Notes: generated by a model from the sequence alone, not told the origin. Positions 1-11,018 are shown, counted from the first letter of the stretch. The stretch: DNA of 64,000 nt from Capra hircus (GCF_001704415.2 NC_030808.1:141453089-141517088); one strand, 5' to 3'. A program made the numbers and translations.

Positions 1-925
1 GGATGATCTGGACCCTTCTGTGGACTGGTGCATTCCCCCTACCCACTGCCAGGAAGCTCTGGTTCCCAGGGTCCTTCTCTGTCTCCTGAAGGAAACCACA
101 CCCCATGTGAGCCAAATAAACCATGCTATCTCAATGCAGCCTGTCCTGTTTTATCTCCACATATTCTGAAGTTTTCTTCTTGGAGGTGAATACCAACCTT
201 AAGTACAGAGGACCCTCCTCAAAGAGCCCTCTTGATGGCTCAGCTGAAGGTGGAGGGTCCTTGGTGGGTGGTGGGTGGGGGAGGGTGTGTCTCCACCCAT
301 GGCTGCCACTCAAGACTCACATTGTGGATGGGGGTGGACTTCCCTTTTCTCTGAGGGAGGTAGGGTGGAAAACAGGTCTGGATTCAGGTCTTGGCTGGGG
401 CCTAAAGGATGACCAACAGGGAGGCCAGAGAGACTCACGCAAACACACTGCACACAAAAAGGGGAATAAGGCCGTCCCAGCGGGAAGAGGCAGATCTGAG
501 AAAGTCTCACCCCTCAGCCCCAGACACACAGGGCCTTCCAAGGCTGACCCTGGACCCAAACCAGAGAGCCCTCAACCTTCCTGGCTCCAGCCTGGCCAGC
601 ACAGCTCCCTGAGAAGCATCAGTCTTCACCAGGGATAGGCAGACAGGTGCAGAGGTCACTTCTGTGTGACAGGAATGCAGGGGAAGCTGAAAATGTAAAA
701 CAGAGCAAAAACACTGTGTCCATAGCCCTTCTCCTAAACACAAGGTGCTGACAGCTCCCCACAGGAATCTGAAGTCACTGGTACCCTGAGGTCCTCAGGA
801 ATAACAAAACCCAGACCAAGGTCAAGGCAGTGTGATGCAAACCACCACCCAAACACTGATGACCTGAGAGAAGCAGAGCCAAGGCATACCCATTGCCAGA
901 AGGAAACACTGCTTCTGTCCATTTA
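1..925. other. Single-copy DNA, no recognised gene
   Basis: No interspersed repeat is recognisable before the BovB at 926. A reading frame of about 170 codons (123-638, +) exists, but it is low in complexity (Gly, Pro, Ser-rich), matches nothing I know and overlaps open frames on the other strand. I treat it as chance. The only gene-like signal is the AATAAA at 115. Confidence 0.5.
115..120 (+). terminator. Candidate poly(A) signal
   Basis: AATAAA, followed within about 30 bases by a T/G-rich stretch (tgtcctgtttt). The preceding CT-rich sequence could be the end of a 3' UTR whose gene lies left of the window. AATAAA is common by chance, so this is only a candidate. Confidence 0.22.
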
Positions 926-1441
926 AAACCTAGACAGCGTATTAACAATCAGAGACGTCACTTTGCCAACAAAGGTCTGTCTAGTCATAGCTATGGTTTT
1001 TCCAGTAGTTAGGTACAGATGTGAGAGTTGGACCATAAAAAGGCTGAGCACCAAAGAATTGATGCTTTTGGACTGTGGTGTTGAAAAAGACTCTTGAGAG
1101 TCCTTTGGATAGCAAGGAGATCAAATCAGTCAATCCTAAAAGAAATCAACCCTGAATATTCATTGGAAGGACTGATGCTGAAGCTAAAGCTCCAATACTT
1201 TGGCCACCTGATATGAAGAGCCGACTCATTGAAAAAGACTGTGATGCTGGGAAAGATTGAGGGCAGGAAGAGAAGGGAGCTACAGAGGATGAGATGGTTG
1301 GATGTCATCATCAACTCAATGGACATGAACTTGAGCAAACTCCAGAAGACAGTGAAGGACGGGAAAGTCTGGGATGCTGCAGTCCATAGGGTCACAAAGA
1401 GTCAGACATGACTTAAGAGCTGAACATCAGCAACAACAAAT
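926..1441 (+). mobile_element. BovB LINE, 5'-truncated 3' part
   Basis: BovB is an RTE-clade non-LTR retrotransposon acquired horizontally in the ruminant lineage. This copy starts in the codons after the reverse transcriptase (the stretch encoding SLDSILKSRD-like sequence) and runs through the usual 3' sequence (gatgctgggaaagattgag, gatgagatggttggatg) to a tail of CAACAA units. Many substitutions mark it as old. It is non-coding. Confidence 0.93.
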
Positions 1442-1465
1442 TAACACATGCTATCTGATATTCAA

Positions 1466-1677
1466 AGGCTTCCCTGCTGGCTCAGCAGTAGAGAACCTGC
1501 CCACCCGTGCAGGAGACTTCAGTTCGATCACTGGGTCAGAAAGATCCCCTAAAGAAGAAAATAGCTGCCCATCCCAGTATTCTTGCCTGGGAAATCCCAT
1601 GGACAGAGGAATCTGGTGGGCTACAGTCCATGGTATCCCAGAGAATCAGACTTGTCTGAGAAACGGAGCATGCATGC
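1466..1677 (+). mobile_element. Bov-tA SINE with perfect 13-bp TSD
   Basis: Bov-tA joins a tRNA-derived head (ggcttccc..ggctcag, box-B-like gttcgat) to a Bov-A body taken from BovB, and is thought to be moved by BovB enzymes. The copies of atctgatattcaa at 1453-1465 and 1678-1690 are identical and fix both ends. The element is diverged and non-coding. Confidence 0.95.
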
Positions 1678-1690
1678 ATCTGATATTCAA

Positions 1691-2055
1691 CAAAACTTGG
1701 AAGACATTCAAAAAAGCAGGGGAAAAATATGAATTCATTGTCAACAGATAAAGCAATCAACACAACTAGACTCAAAGTGACCCAGATATTGGAGCCATCA
1801 GACTGAAAGCTTAAAATAACTATGAGCAGTGAAATAAATCAGAGAAAGAAATTCTGTATAAAAAAAAAGAAATTCTGTATAATCACTTATATGTGGAATC
1901 TAAGAGTAAAAAAATCTCATAGATGCAAAGAGATTGGTGGTTTCCAGAGGTGGGAAGAGGTGTAGGCAAAATGGGTTAAGGGGATCAAAAGGTATAAAGT
2001 TCTACTTATATAACAATAAGTCCTTGGGATGCGATGTACAGCATGTTATAAGAGA
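1691..2055 (+). mobile_element. L1 fragment (3' region)
   Basis: The text around 1840-1910 (gtgaaataa..cagagaaaga, atgtggaatctaa) follows the L1 3' region common in cetartiodactyls. The upstream part (ccagatattggagccatcagac) also looks L1-derived but is more diverged. A 21-bp unit is tandemly duplicated at 1847-1888. Confidence 0.5.
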
Positions 2056-2765
2056 AAAAAACATTTATTTTTAATTATTTGCTTGTATTTAGAGAAATAA
2101 AACAGAATTATGAAAATATATAACCAGCCAGGAATCTATGGGGGCATTCCTAGAACAGGGCACACACCCACCATGTCTGCACATGCCTTTTGTTTGTAGA
2201 AAAACTTCAAAGTATAAATTTAATCGGAGCATAACTTTGTCAAAGTATAAAGAAGTGAGAAAATGCAGAAACAAAGGAAAGCAGTCGAGTAAGACAAAAT
2301 AATAATAGTTTAGCCAATAAACAAAGTCAAGGACCTTTAGTTCCTCCTAAGGGCTATAGATAATATTCTGAGCCATGTCCTTTGAGCTGTTTTGCTGATT
2401 CTGAAACCCCCAGTAGATGGGAAAAGTTAACTGTGTGCTTCCCACAAGCATGGAGACCCCAGATCAGTTAGATCCAGAAGGCTGATGATGGTGACTCTTG
2501 ATTACCTCACCACCACCATTTCTCAGAAGGTCATCCACGAGCTGATCACACCCCCAACAACCCTCTTCCCTCACCTTGTTTTTAAAAATACATTTTCCTC
2601 AAAGCTTTTGGGGGAATTGGGATCTTTTAAGCACTAGCTACCTGAACTGCTTGCTTGGCACCTGCCGTAAACGCTGGACTTTCCTTCACCACAACCTGAT
2701 GTTGGTAGACTGGTCTTGCTGTACACAGGGTGAGCAGACCTGAGTTAGGTTCAGTAACAAACAGA
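2056..2765. other. Unassigned DNA
   Basis: I see no repeat family, reading frame of note or regulatory signal that I can support. Confidence 0.4.
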
Positions 2766-2925
2766 GTGAATGTTTTTCAAAATAGAGAAAGGAACAGGCT
2801 TTGGGAAAACAAATAGCACTTCTAGAAACAAAAGATCAAGTAGTAGAAATTAAAAACTCATTCAAACAGAATATTAGACACTGTTGAAGAGAGAATTAGA
2901 AAAATTAGAAGACAGTTGAAGTCAC
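2766..2925 (+). mobile_element. L1 ORF1-like fragment
   Basis: Translation-like text resembling the L1 ORF1 coiled-coil region (attaaaaactcattc, gaagagagaattag). It is short, diverged and out of frame, so it is a fossil. Confidence 0.45.
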
Positions 2926-3012
2926 CTGTCATCCCTTTCTGGGAGATGCCTCAGTGGAAGATGATTTTCTTGACCAAGGTCAGACCCCCTTCTCAGGACA
3001 ACTCACATCTAA

Positions 3013-3183
3013 AGCTTTTATTTTTATTACTTATTTATTTGGCTGCACCAGGTCTTAGCTGCAACATGCAGAATCTTTAGTTGAGGCATGTGGGATCTAA
3101 TTCCCTGACCAGGGATTGGATCTGGGCCCCCTGCATTGGGAGAATGAAGTTTTAGCCACTGGACCACAAGGGAAGTCCCAAAG
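3013..3183 (-). mobile_element. CHR-2-like tRNA SINE with 11-bp TSD
   Basis: Reads on the minus strand as gggacttccc..ggtccagtgg, the head of a tRNA-derived SINE shared by cetartiodactyls, ending in an A-rich tail (3014-3044 as T-rich on the plus strand). Flanking copies of ctcacatctaa lie at 3002-3012 and 3184-3194. Confidence 0.88.
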
Positions 3184-3194
3184 CTCACATCTAA

Positions 3195-3436
3195 TTCCTG
3201 ATCCAGGGCAATAAAGGCCTGTTCTGGGTCTGCAACACAGGACGGCACTGAAAGACCCTCCCAGCTGGAGAGCTGCCTCTGGAGTCATTGACTGCATCAT
3301 AGGCTAACGTTTCCTGAGTCCAGTCCTCTCCCTCTCCCTCAGCAACTGTTGATCCCAAGAGAGCTCCCTAGGAAACCTAGGATCTGGGCACCTCCATCTG
3401 CAGCAAAGGACCTGGAAGCAATGGCATTCCTGTAGT
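3195..3436. other. Unassigned DNA
   Basis: Nothing recognised. Confidence 0.4.
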
Positions 3437-4650
3437 CTTGTTGTTGTTGTTCAGTGGCTCAGTCATGTCTGACTCTTTGTGACCCCATGGACTGGGGTCA
3501 CAAAGAAAGGGACCAGGCTTCCCTTTCTTTCATCACCTCCCAGAAGTTGCTCAAACTCATGTCCATTGAGTCAGTAATGACATCCAACCATCTCACCCTC
3601 TGTTGTCCCCTTCTACTCCCACCTTCAATCTTTCCCAGCATCAGGGTCTTTTTGAATGAGTCGACTCTTCACATCAGGTGGTGAAAGTATTGGAGCTTCA
3701 GCTTCAGCATCACTCCTTCCAATGAATATTCAGGACTGATTTCCTTTAGGATGGACTGGTTAGATCTCTTTGCAGTCCAAGGGACTCTCAAGAGTCTTCT
3801 CCAACACCACAGTTCAAAAGCATCAGTTCTTCGGTGCTCAGCCTTCTTTATGGTCCAGCTCTCACATCTGTACATGACTAATGGAAAACCTATAGCTTTG
3901 ACTAGACAGACCTTTGTTGGCAAAGTAATATCTCTGCTTTTTAATATGCTGTGGAGGTTTGTCATAGCTTTTCTTCCAAGGAGCAAGTGTCTTTTAATTT
4001 CATGGGTACAGTCACTATCTGCTCTGATTTTGGAGCCCAAGAAAATAAAGCCTGTCACTGTTTCCATTTTTTCCCATCTATTTGCCATGAAGTGATGTGA
4101 CCAGATGCCATGATTTTCATTTTTTGAATGTTGAGTTTTAAGCCAACTTTTTCACTCTCCTCTTTCACTTTCATCAAGAGGCTCTTTAGTTCTTCACTTT
4201 CTGCCATAAGGTTAGTGTCATCTGCATATCTGAGGCTATTGATATTTCTCCCAGCAATCTTGATTCTAACTTGTGCTTCATCCAGCCCAACATTTCTCAT
4301 GATGGACTCTGCATGTAAGTTAAATAAGCAGGGTGACAATATACAGCCTTGACGTACTCCTTTCCCTATTTGGAACCAGTCTGTTGTTGCATGTCCAGTT
4401 CTAACTGTTGCTTCCTGACCTGCATACAAATTCCTCAGGAGGCAGGTCAGGTGGTCTGGTATTCCCATCTCTTGAAGAATTTTCCACAGTTTGTTGTGAT
4501 CCACACAATCAAAGACTTTAGAGTAACCAGTTAAGCAGAAGTAGATGTGTTTTTTTTTTAATTCTCTTGCTTTTTCAATGATCCAACAGATGTCGGCAAT
4601 TTGATCTCTGGTTCCTCTGCCTTTTCTGAATCCAGCTTGAACATCTGGGA
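3437..4650 (-). mobile_element. BovB LINE, 5'-truncated, with RT remnant
   Basis: Runs from the 3' tail (gttgttgttgttcag on the plus strand at 3439) to a truncation inside the reverse-transcriptase domain near 4650. It retains most of the palm domain and the complete 3' sequence. An unusual block at 3474-3530 carries two perfect hairpins absent from other copies (see findings). Confidence 0.95.
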
Positions 4651-4669
4651 TGTGATTGCTAAGTCTCAT
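3669..4669 (-). pseudogene. BovB reverse transcriptase fragment
   Basis: Two overlapping minus-strand frames (4055-4669 and 3669-4088) together hold the C-terminal half of a BovB-type RT, so a frameshift separates them near 4070. In the upstream frame the segment QAGFRKGRGTRD (residues 11-22), the region-A segment around CLTGYSKVFD (45-54) and the catalytic box YADD (148-151) are visible. In region A the first catalytic aspartate (IDY in relatives) is Gly here, so even an in-frame product should be inactive. The downstream frame holds the connection and C-terminal region (HEIKRHLLLGRKAM). There is no intact start, because the first Met arises in flanking DNA at the truncation. Confidence 0.85.
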
Positions 4670-4975
4670 TTCCCACTGAAGAAAACAGGTGCTGCCTGGA
4701 TCAGTGGTTGGGTGCTGGGGTGCGGGAAAAGCTCAGTGAGTCTGGGACACCTTGAGCCCCAAAGCAAGGAAGCTATCAAAGACTCTTGAGACTATATGAA
4801 AGGGACACAGGAGCCAACCTGAAGGGGCTCACACTGATGCCTGCTGAAGAAAGAGTAGCTTCATTCTGCTAAAGAATAGCTCCTGTATAGAGTGAAACAC
4901 CAATTATATAAAAATCCAGAAAAATGCATAAGATACACTGAATTTTATGTGTATAGATATATGTGTATGCTGTAT
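4651..4975. other. Unassigned DNA
   Basis: Nothing recognised between the BovB truncation point and the next SINE. Confidence 0.4.
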
Positions 4976-5180
4976 GCTTAATCACTCAATCATGTCCAAC
5001 TCTTTGTGACCCTTTGGACTGTAGCCCACAAGGCTCCTCTGTCCGTGGGATTTTTCAGGCAAGAATACTGGAGTGTGTTGCCATGCCCTCCTCCAGGGGA
5101 TCTTTCCAAACAAGGGATTGAACTTGTCTCCTGCATTGCAGGTGGATTCTTTACCTGCTAAGCCATCAGGGAAGCCCATA
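4976..5180 (-). mobile_element. Bov-tA SINE
   Basis: Minus-strand head gggcttccctgatggc at 5163-5178; the body ends at gttggacatgattgag. It is full length, with no clean TSD. Confidence 0.94.
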
Positions 5181-5187
5181 TGGATAT

Positions 5188-5418
5188 CTCTTCAGTTCAG
5201 TTCAGTTCAGTCTCTCAGTTGTGTCCAACTCTTTGCGACCCCATTGTACCTGTCCATAAACAACTCTGGGAGCTTGCTCAAACTCATGTCCATCAAGTTA
5301 GTGATGCCATCCAAGCATCTCATCCTCTGTTGTCCCCTTCTCCTCCTGCCTTCAATCTTTCCTGGCATCAGAGTCTTTTCCAGTGAGTCAGTTCTCCACA
5401 CCAGGTGGCCAAAGTATA
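5188..5418 (-). mobile_element. BovB 3' end
   Basis: Begins with the BovB tail repeat (ttcagttcagttcag) and covers about 230 bp of 3' sequence, truncated at the cactttggcc motif. It directly adjoins a TA/CA microsatellite. Confidence 0.94.
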
Positions 5419-5447
5419 GATATATACACATATAAATATACACAAGA

Positions 5448-5484
<37 letters not shown>

Positions 5485-5490
5485 CATTTA
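5419..5490. repeat. CA/TA microsatellite
   Basis: A CA run (about 5449-5462) passes into a TA run (5463-5484) at the truncated end of the BovB copy. Confidence 0.9.
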
Positions 5491-6049
5491 TAAGCATGTA
5501 TGTGTATAGTTAGAGATCTGTAGAAGTTACTGGGAAACCAAAAAATAATTCTGGAAATTGATTAAAAGGACAGAATAAATCATATATCTGGGCTTCTCTG
5601 TAAAAAGAGCATTTTGGGGTAACAAAACAGGCATCGAAGGAAAGTCCTTTATAGAAGAATTCCAGGTTAAAACCGTAGATGAGTTGATAAGCTTAGCCAG
5701 TCGCCACCTTCCAATGCCCGGTGATATAACAGATCTAAGATCAGACTTTCAGTGGTGACTGAAACTGAGCTGAAAGGCTGATGGGAACAGGTTGACAACA
5801 GTCCCCAGGGATGAGCCCCGACATCTCCCCACCGTGATGCACTTGGGAACACACAACTCCTGTGAAGTGTTCTCACCACAGGAGTTGAAGCTGCATTTTA
5901 GCCTGTCCACAGGTCTCCCATTTTACAAGAAATATAGGGGATGGAGGATTATTTTAAAGAACAATGCAGAAAACTCTCCAGGACAATAACTGAGTTTCTT
6001 TAGTGATTGCATGCTATAAGAACTGCTACAAACCAGAAGGGACTTTTAA
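5491..6049. other. Unassigned DNA
   Basis: No repeat family or gene recognised. Confidence 0.4.
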
Positions 6050-6340
6050 AACATGTCTTTATTTTCTCTTGTGCTGGGTCTTCGCTGTTGCACACAGGCC
6101 TTCTCTAATTCTGGGCAGCAGAGGCTACTGTCTAATTGCAGTGCGCAGGCTTCTCATTGTGGCGGCTTCTCTTGTCGCAGAGCTGTGAGGGCTTCAGCAG
6201 TTGCAACTCTTGGGCTCCAAACTGTGGGCTCAGTAGTTGTTGCCCCAAGTCATGTAGAATCTTCCTGGATCAGGGATCGAACATGTGTACTCTGCTTAGG
6301 AAGGTGGATTCTCTACCAGTGGACCACCAGGGAAGTCCCA
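6050..6340 (-). mobile_element. CHR-2-like SINE, long form
   Basis: Long version of the tRNA SINE: the minus strand starts gggacttccctggtgg and continues through the GC-rich body seen on the plus strand as cttctcattgtggcggc. Imperfect flanks agaagggactt (about 6038) and aaaaggaactt (about 6340) may be the TSD. Confidence 0.87.
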
Positions 6341-6519
6341 AAAGGAACTTGAGGGCAGCATCACCTATGTGCCTTATGCAAGCCTTGTTTGGATTCTGAT
6401 GACAAACAAGTACTTTAAATGTCTTGTTTTAGACAATCGGAGTAAACTATAGGGATTAGTTAGCCACCACCTTTCACAGCTCAGTATTCCACACTTGTAT
6501 AATTACTCATAGTATATGC

Positions 6520-6833
6520 ATTGTTGCTGTTGTTCAGTCCCTAAGTTGAGTCCGACTCTTTGCAACCCCGTGGACTGCAGCACTCTGAGCTTCCCTGTCC
6601 TTCACTGTTTCCTGGAGTTTGCTCAAATTCATGTCTGTTGAGTCGCTGATGCTGTCCAACCATTTCATCCTCTGCTGCCCTCTTTTTCTTCTGCCCTCAA
6701 TATCTCCCAGCATCACAGTCTTTTCCAATGAGTTGGCTCTTTGCATCAGGTGGCCCAAGAATTGGAGCTTCAGCTTCGGTATCAGTCCTTCCAGTGACTA
6801 TTCAGGGTTGATTCCCTTTAATATTGACTGGTT
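6520..6833 (-). mobile_element. BovB 3' end
   Basis: The tail (ttgttgctgttgttcag) begins near 6520; the copy includes the gatgctgggagatattgag region (minus strand) and stops after the sequence equivalent to aatattcattggaagg. Confidence 0.94.
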
Positions 6834-6844
6834 AGTGTAATAGT

Positions 6845-7365
6845 GTCAACTGGAAAAAATGCACAACCTGAAAGTTGAGAATTATGCTTTATTCAATGGA
6901 CATTCTGCAAACTTCAAGCCCAGGACCCAGCATCTTAGATCACTCTGACTACTCCAAAGAGGCCAGGCAGGGAGCCAGGATATGCAGGAGCTTTACAACA
7001 AAGACCAGGTGGTTGGAACATCAAAAGATGACTGCTGATTAAAGAAAACCAGATGTCTCAGGTTAAGCAATTTAGCACTTTTCTATGTATGGGAGGATAC
7101 AGGAGTCTGGGCTCCGTGAAATCATTCCTTTGATGGGAAACCTCAGCTATCTGAGGCCAGTATCCTGCTTTTCTCCATCCTGAATCCCCTTAGCATCTGC
7201 AGTTGGGAGAGGGGGTGCTGCAGTGGCTGAGGGCTTGGCAGTGGGCAGACCATTTGTCTCCATCCTGAGTCCCCTCAGGGCTCACTGTCGGGGCAGCTGT
7301 AATGAGATGATTTGACGGCTGTAACTTCCTTTGTTTACTGACATGGAAGGCAACATTTTTCATTC
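6845..7365 (-). mobile_element. Endogenous retrovirus LTR, ERVL-like (probable)
   Basis: Plus-strand text such as gttgagaattatgctttatt, ggaacatcaaaagatgactg and ggctccgtgaaatcattcc matches an LTR family I recall from ruminant DNA. The reversed AATAAA near 6889 suggests minus orientation. No internal viral genes adjoin it. Family assignment is from memory. Confidence 0.45.
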
Positions 7366-7736
7366 ACAACAGACACATGTCTATCCATACACACACAGAT
7401 CTTTTTCTTATTTATGTATTTTTAATTGAAGGATAATTACAATATTGTGTTGATTTCTGCCATACATCAACATGAATCAGCCATAGGTATACATATGTCC
7501 CCTCCTTCTTGAGTCTCCCTCCCACCTCCCTCACCATCCCAGCCCTCTAAGTTGTCACGGAGCCCTGGTTTGAGTTCCCTGAGTCATACAGCAAACTCCC
7601 ACTGGCCATCTATTTACTGGCTATCTATGTTAATGTATATGTTTCCATGCTATTCTCTCCATTAGTCCCATCCTGTCCTTCCTACCCCTGACCCTATGTC
7701 TGTAAGCCTGTTCTCTATGTCTGTGTCTTCATTGTG

Positions 7737-7955
7737 TGCCAAGTCACTTCAGTCGTGTCTCACTCTTTGCGACCCTATGGACTGTGTAGCCTGCCAAGCT
7801 CCTCTATCCATGGGATTCTCCAGGCAAGAATATGAGAGTAGGTTACCATTTCCTCCTCCAGGGGATCTTCCCAACCCAGGGATTGAACCCGTGTCTCTTA
7901 TATCTCCTGCCTGGGTAGGCGGGTTCTTTACCACTAGTACCACCTGGGAAGTCCT
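7737..7955 (-). mobile_element. Bov-tA SINE inside L1
   Basis: The minus-strand head near 7955 and the body ending at 7740 (agtcacttcagtcgtgtc on the plus strand) are complete. It sits only 13 bp from the next SINE. Confidence 0.94.
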
Positions 7956-7968
7956 AGGCGTCTCCATT

Positions 7969-8242
7969 CTGCTGCTGCTAAGTCGCTTCAGTCGTGTCCG
8001 ACTCTGTGTGACCCCATAGACGGAAGCCCACCGGGCTCCCCCACCCCCGGGATTCTCCAGGCAAGAACACTGGAGTGGGTTGCCATTTCCTACTCCAATG
8101 CATGGACATGAAAAGCGAAAAAAGTGAAGTCGCTCTATCGTGTCCGACTCTTAGCGACCCCATGAACTGCAGCCTACAAGGCTCCTCCATCCATGGGATT
8201 TTCCAGGCAAGAGTACTGGAGTGGGGTGCCATTGCCTTCTCC
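7969..8242 (-). mobile_element. Bov-A2 SINE with perfect 13-bp TSD
   Basis: Two tandem Bov-A monomers joined near 8100-8120, with the GCT-rich tail at 7971-7979. The flanks aggcgtctccatt at 7956-7968 and 8243-8255 are identical, and the L1 sequence is continuous once the insert is removed. Confidence 0.97.
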
Positions 8243-8755
8243 AGGCGTCTCCATTGCTGCCCTGCAAATAGGCTCATCAGTACCATCTTTCTAGATTCCA
8301 TATATATGTGTTAATACACGATATTTGCTTTTCTATTTCTGACTTGTTTCAGAGTGTATAATAGGATCTAAGTTCATCCACCTCATTAGCACTGACTCAA
8401 ATGTGTTCATTTTTATGACTGAGTAACATTCCATTTTGGTATATGTACCACAGTTTCTATATCCACTCATTTGTCGATGGACATCTCTGTTGCTTCCATG
8501 TCCTAACCACTGTAAAAAATGCTGCAGTGAATATTGGGGTACATGTGTCCTTTTCAATTTTGGTCTTCTCAGGATATATGCTCAGTAGTGGGACTGTTGG
8601 GTAGACACATAGGGTTTTTCAATGTACTTAAAATTAATCTGCTCCCCTTGGTAAAATATTAAGGGCTCCTTTCCCATGTTGACACACATAGATATATCTT
8701 GTTCTTAATGCTTGAGTCGTATTTCATTACGCAAGACATGCAGAGAAACAACATT

Positions 8756-8948
8756 CCTCTCCCTGGTGACTCAGAAGGTAAAGAATCCGCCTGCAATGCA
8801 GGATACCCAGGTTTGATCCCTGGTTTGAGAAGATTCCCTGGAGAAGGAAATGGCAAGCCACCCCAGTATTCTTACCTGGAGCATCCCATGGACAGAGGAG
8901 CCAGGAAGGCTACAGTCCATGGGGTCAAGAAGAAGTGGACATGACTGA
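8756..8948 (+). mobile_element. Bov-tA SINE, fused to BovB
   Basis: Complete head (ccctggtgactcag) and body ending gacatgactgaac. It passes without a gap into the truncated BovB at 8949, sharing the bases gaac at the joint. Confidence 0.93.
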
Positions 8949-9318
8949 ACTGTGGTGTTGGAGAAGACTGTTGAGAGTCCCTTGGACTGCAAGGTGATCC
9001 AACCAGTCCCTTCTAAAGGAGATCAGTCCTGGGTGTTCATTGGAGGGACTGATGCTAAAGCTGAAACTCCAATACTTTGGCCACCTCATGTGAAGAGTTG
9101 ACTCATTGGAAAAGACCCTGATGCTGGGAGGGATTGGGGGCAGGAGGAGAAGGGGACAACAGAGGATGAGATGGCTGGATGGCATCACTGACTTGATGGA
9201 CATGAGTTTGAGTAAACTCCAGGAGTTGGTGATGGACAGGGAGGCCTGGCATTCTGCGATTCATGGGGTCGCAAAGAGTCGGACACGACTGAGTGACTGA
9301 ACTGAACTGAACTGAGTG
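8949..9318 (+). mobile_element. BovB 3' end joined to Bov-tA
   Basis: Starts at tgtggtgttggagaag and runs to the tail gaactgaactgaactg. It is little diverged compared with the copies at 926 and 6520. Confidence 0.95.
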
Positions 9319-10872
9319 ACAAACATTTTCACTTTCACTTTTATTAACCATTTTCATCTGGCCTCCTTTTCTGCTGTTGTTATTGGTACAGTGTGGTCAC
9401 AAACACCCTCATGTATATTTCTGTGCAAGCATGTCTGTTGGGCTGTTTCCTAGGCAAAAATATCCACTTTTTAAAGAAAGGTGAAATGGCCTGGAATGAC
9501 CCCAGCCCCAGGCTGCAGTCACTACATACATAGCAGAGCTGGATGGAATCCAAAGCCTGGTCTGTCTGTCCAAAACCTGATCACATCTTCTGCCTCCTGC
9601 CCTGCCTCCTGCTCTGGGGACTCTTTCAGATGGTGTGGTGAACTGACTGTAAAAGCCTCAAGAAGGGGTTTCAGTGGCAGCCCATCAGGCTGACAGTCAC
9701 TACAAATGTCTAAAACTTGCAATCAGTGAATCTGGGGATCAAGAGCCACCACCCCCCAACCCCCCAGGGTTGAGTGACATTTCTCAATCAGAATCCAGTA
9801 AAACAAAGGAGCCCATGGCTGCCCACTCGGGTCATCCTGGCAGTAACCAGGGGATGGCAGAGGATGAGACTGCGGATGTGGTGGGATTCCTCTAGGGCTT
9901 ACACTTGGTAACACACACCTGCCGCACCCAGGGACTTCAATGTCTCTTCCCTTGAATTGAGGACTTTGGATGAAAAAGGACAATGATGCCTCTTGAGTGG
10001 GTGGCCCCGAGAGAGGCTCCCCTGTCTTGTCCCCTTCCAGGGGGCAATGGGGCCTACCTGGAATCAGAAGGCTTCTTTTCTGGTATCTCTCCCAACCTGT
10101 TTTATCCATCTCTGCAAAAGAGGCATTGCCTAGCAACCAGAGAGGTGCAATGACGTCCTTGGACTATTCCATTCCACTCCTTTAACACTTAACTCTGGTT
10201 GATTATTAGCACCTGCAGTGGGAAGGTGGCAACCAGCTTTAAAGATAAACAAATTCTGTCAAGTCACCAGAGGGCAGAAAGGGCACGTCTAGCCTGACTT
10301 TGGGAAGATGTCTGGCCAGTATGAGATTTTTCAGTTCTCAGAAAGAATCTTTCTAAACCTGCAAGATTCCCTGGGCAAGAAGACAATAGACGCTAAGAAA
10401 ACTCTTAGAAATATGAGCCCTTCCATTTGCTTTCTAATCTGCAAAGCTGTGAGGCAAATTTGATCTTTGCCTGCCCGCCTCTCTTGACACTCATAGCCTT
10501 TACATGTTGTAAGTAAATTGAGCAACTGGAAAATAATATGGTGTAGGTAACTGTGAGATACCATTAATGGGCTTTCTGTGTCTTTCTCTATAAGAATGTG
10601 TTAATAATTTACATTTTAACTCGGAGTCACTGTTGATTCAGTGGTAGAGAGACTTTTCAAAGAGTCATTTCTATCACCAGGTAAATAACCCTAGATAAGC
10701 TTTGCTTACCCCAAGAATCGGGTATCTTGGAAACTTTAAGGTATGCCTTTGGGAAAGTCCATTTGGCTGAGGTCCTACCATAGCAGACTGGCACCAAAAA
10801 AAAAAAAAAAATCCACCCACACGCTCACACAGAGAAGATATCTGGCACTTTTGCATAATGCAAGTTTCTAGA
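9319..10872. other. Single-copy DNA, no recognised gene
   Basis: Apart from an A16-17 run at 10796-10812 I see no repeat family here. The longest minus-strand frame (9723-10136, 137 codons) is rich in Pro, Ser and Gly and resembles no family I know. Confidence 0.4.
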
Positions 10873-11018
10873 CTTGTGGATGAAGAATGTCCCCTACCCT
10901 TCTGGTAAAAGGAGGATGCTGTGGCCATCAAGCCAGCAGCCACTGCAGCCATCCTGCCTGTGCCTCCCGAGGGGACTCAGGATGGAGAAAAGCAGGATGC
11001 TGGCCCCACATTGTTAAG

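Larger units (their letters stand above)
7405..8640 (-). mobile_element. L1 3' region, split by two SINEs
   Basis: 7405-7736 is the L1 3' UTR in minus orientation (aacatgaatcagccatagg); it resumes at 8256 (ccctgcaaataggctcat) and continues to about 8640 with the end of ORF2 (tggacatctctgttgcttcc). A Bov-tA (7737-7955) and a Bov-A2 (7969-8242) lie inside it, so both are younger. Confidence 0.88.

Noticed and set aside
123..638. 171-codon plus-strand frame
   Set aside because: Low-complexity composition, competing minus-strand frames and no family resemblance.
7737..8242. Regularly repeated similar blocks as a CRISPR-like array
   Set aside because: They are SINE monomers over 100 bases long in a mammalian genome, in a Bov-A dimer and a neighbouring Bov-tA.
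10796..10812. A16-17 run as the tail of a processed pseudogene
   Set aside because: No AATAAA or mRNA-like sequence at the right distance upstream; it follows single-copy text.
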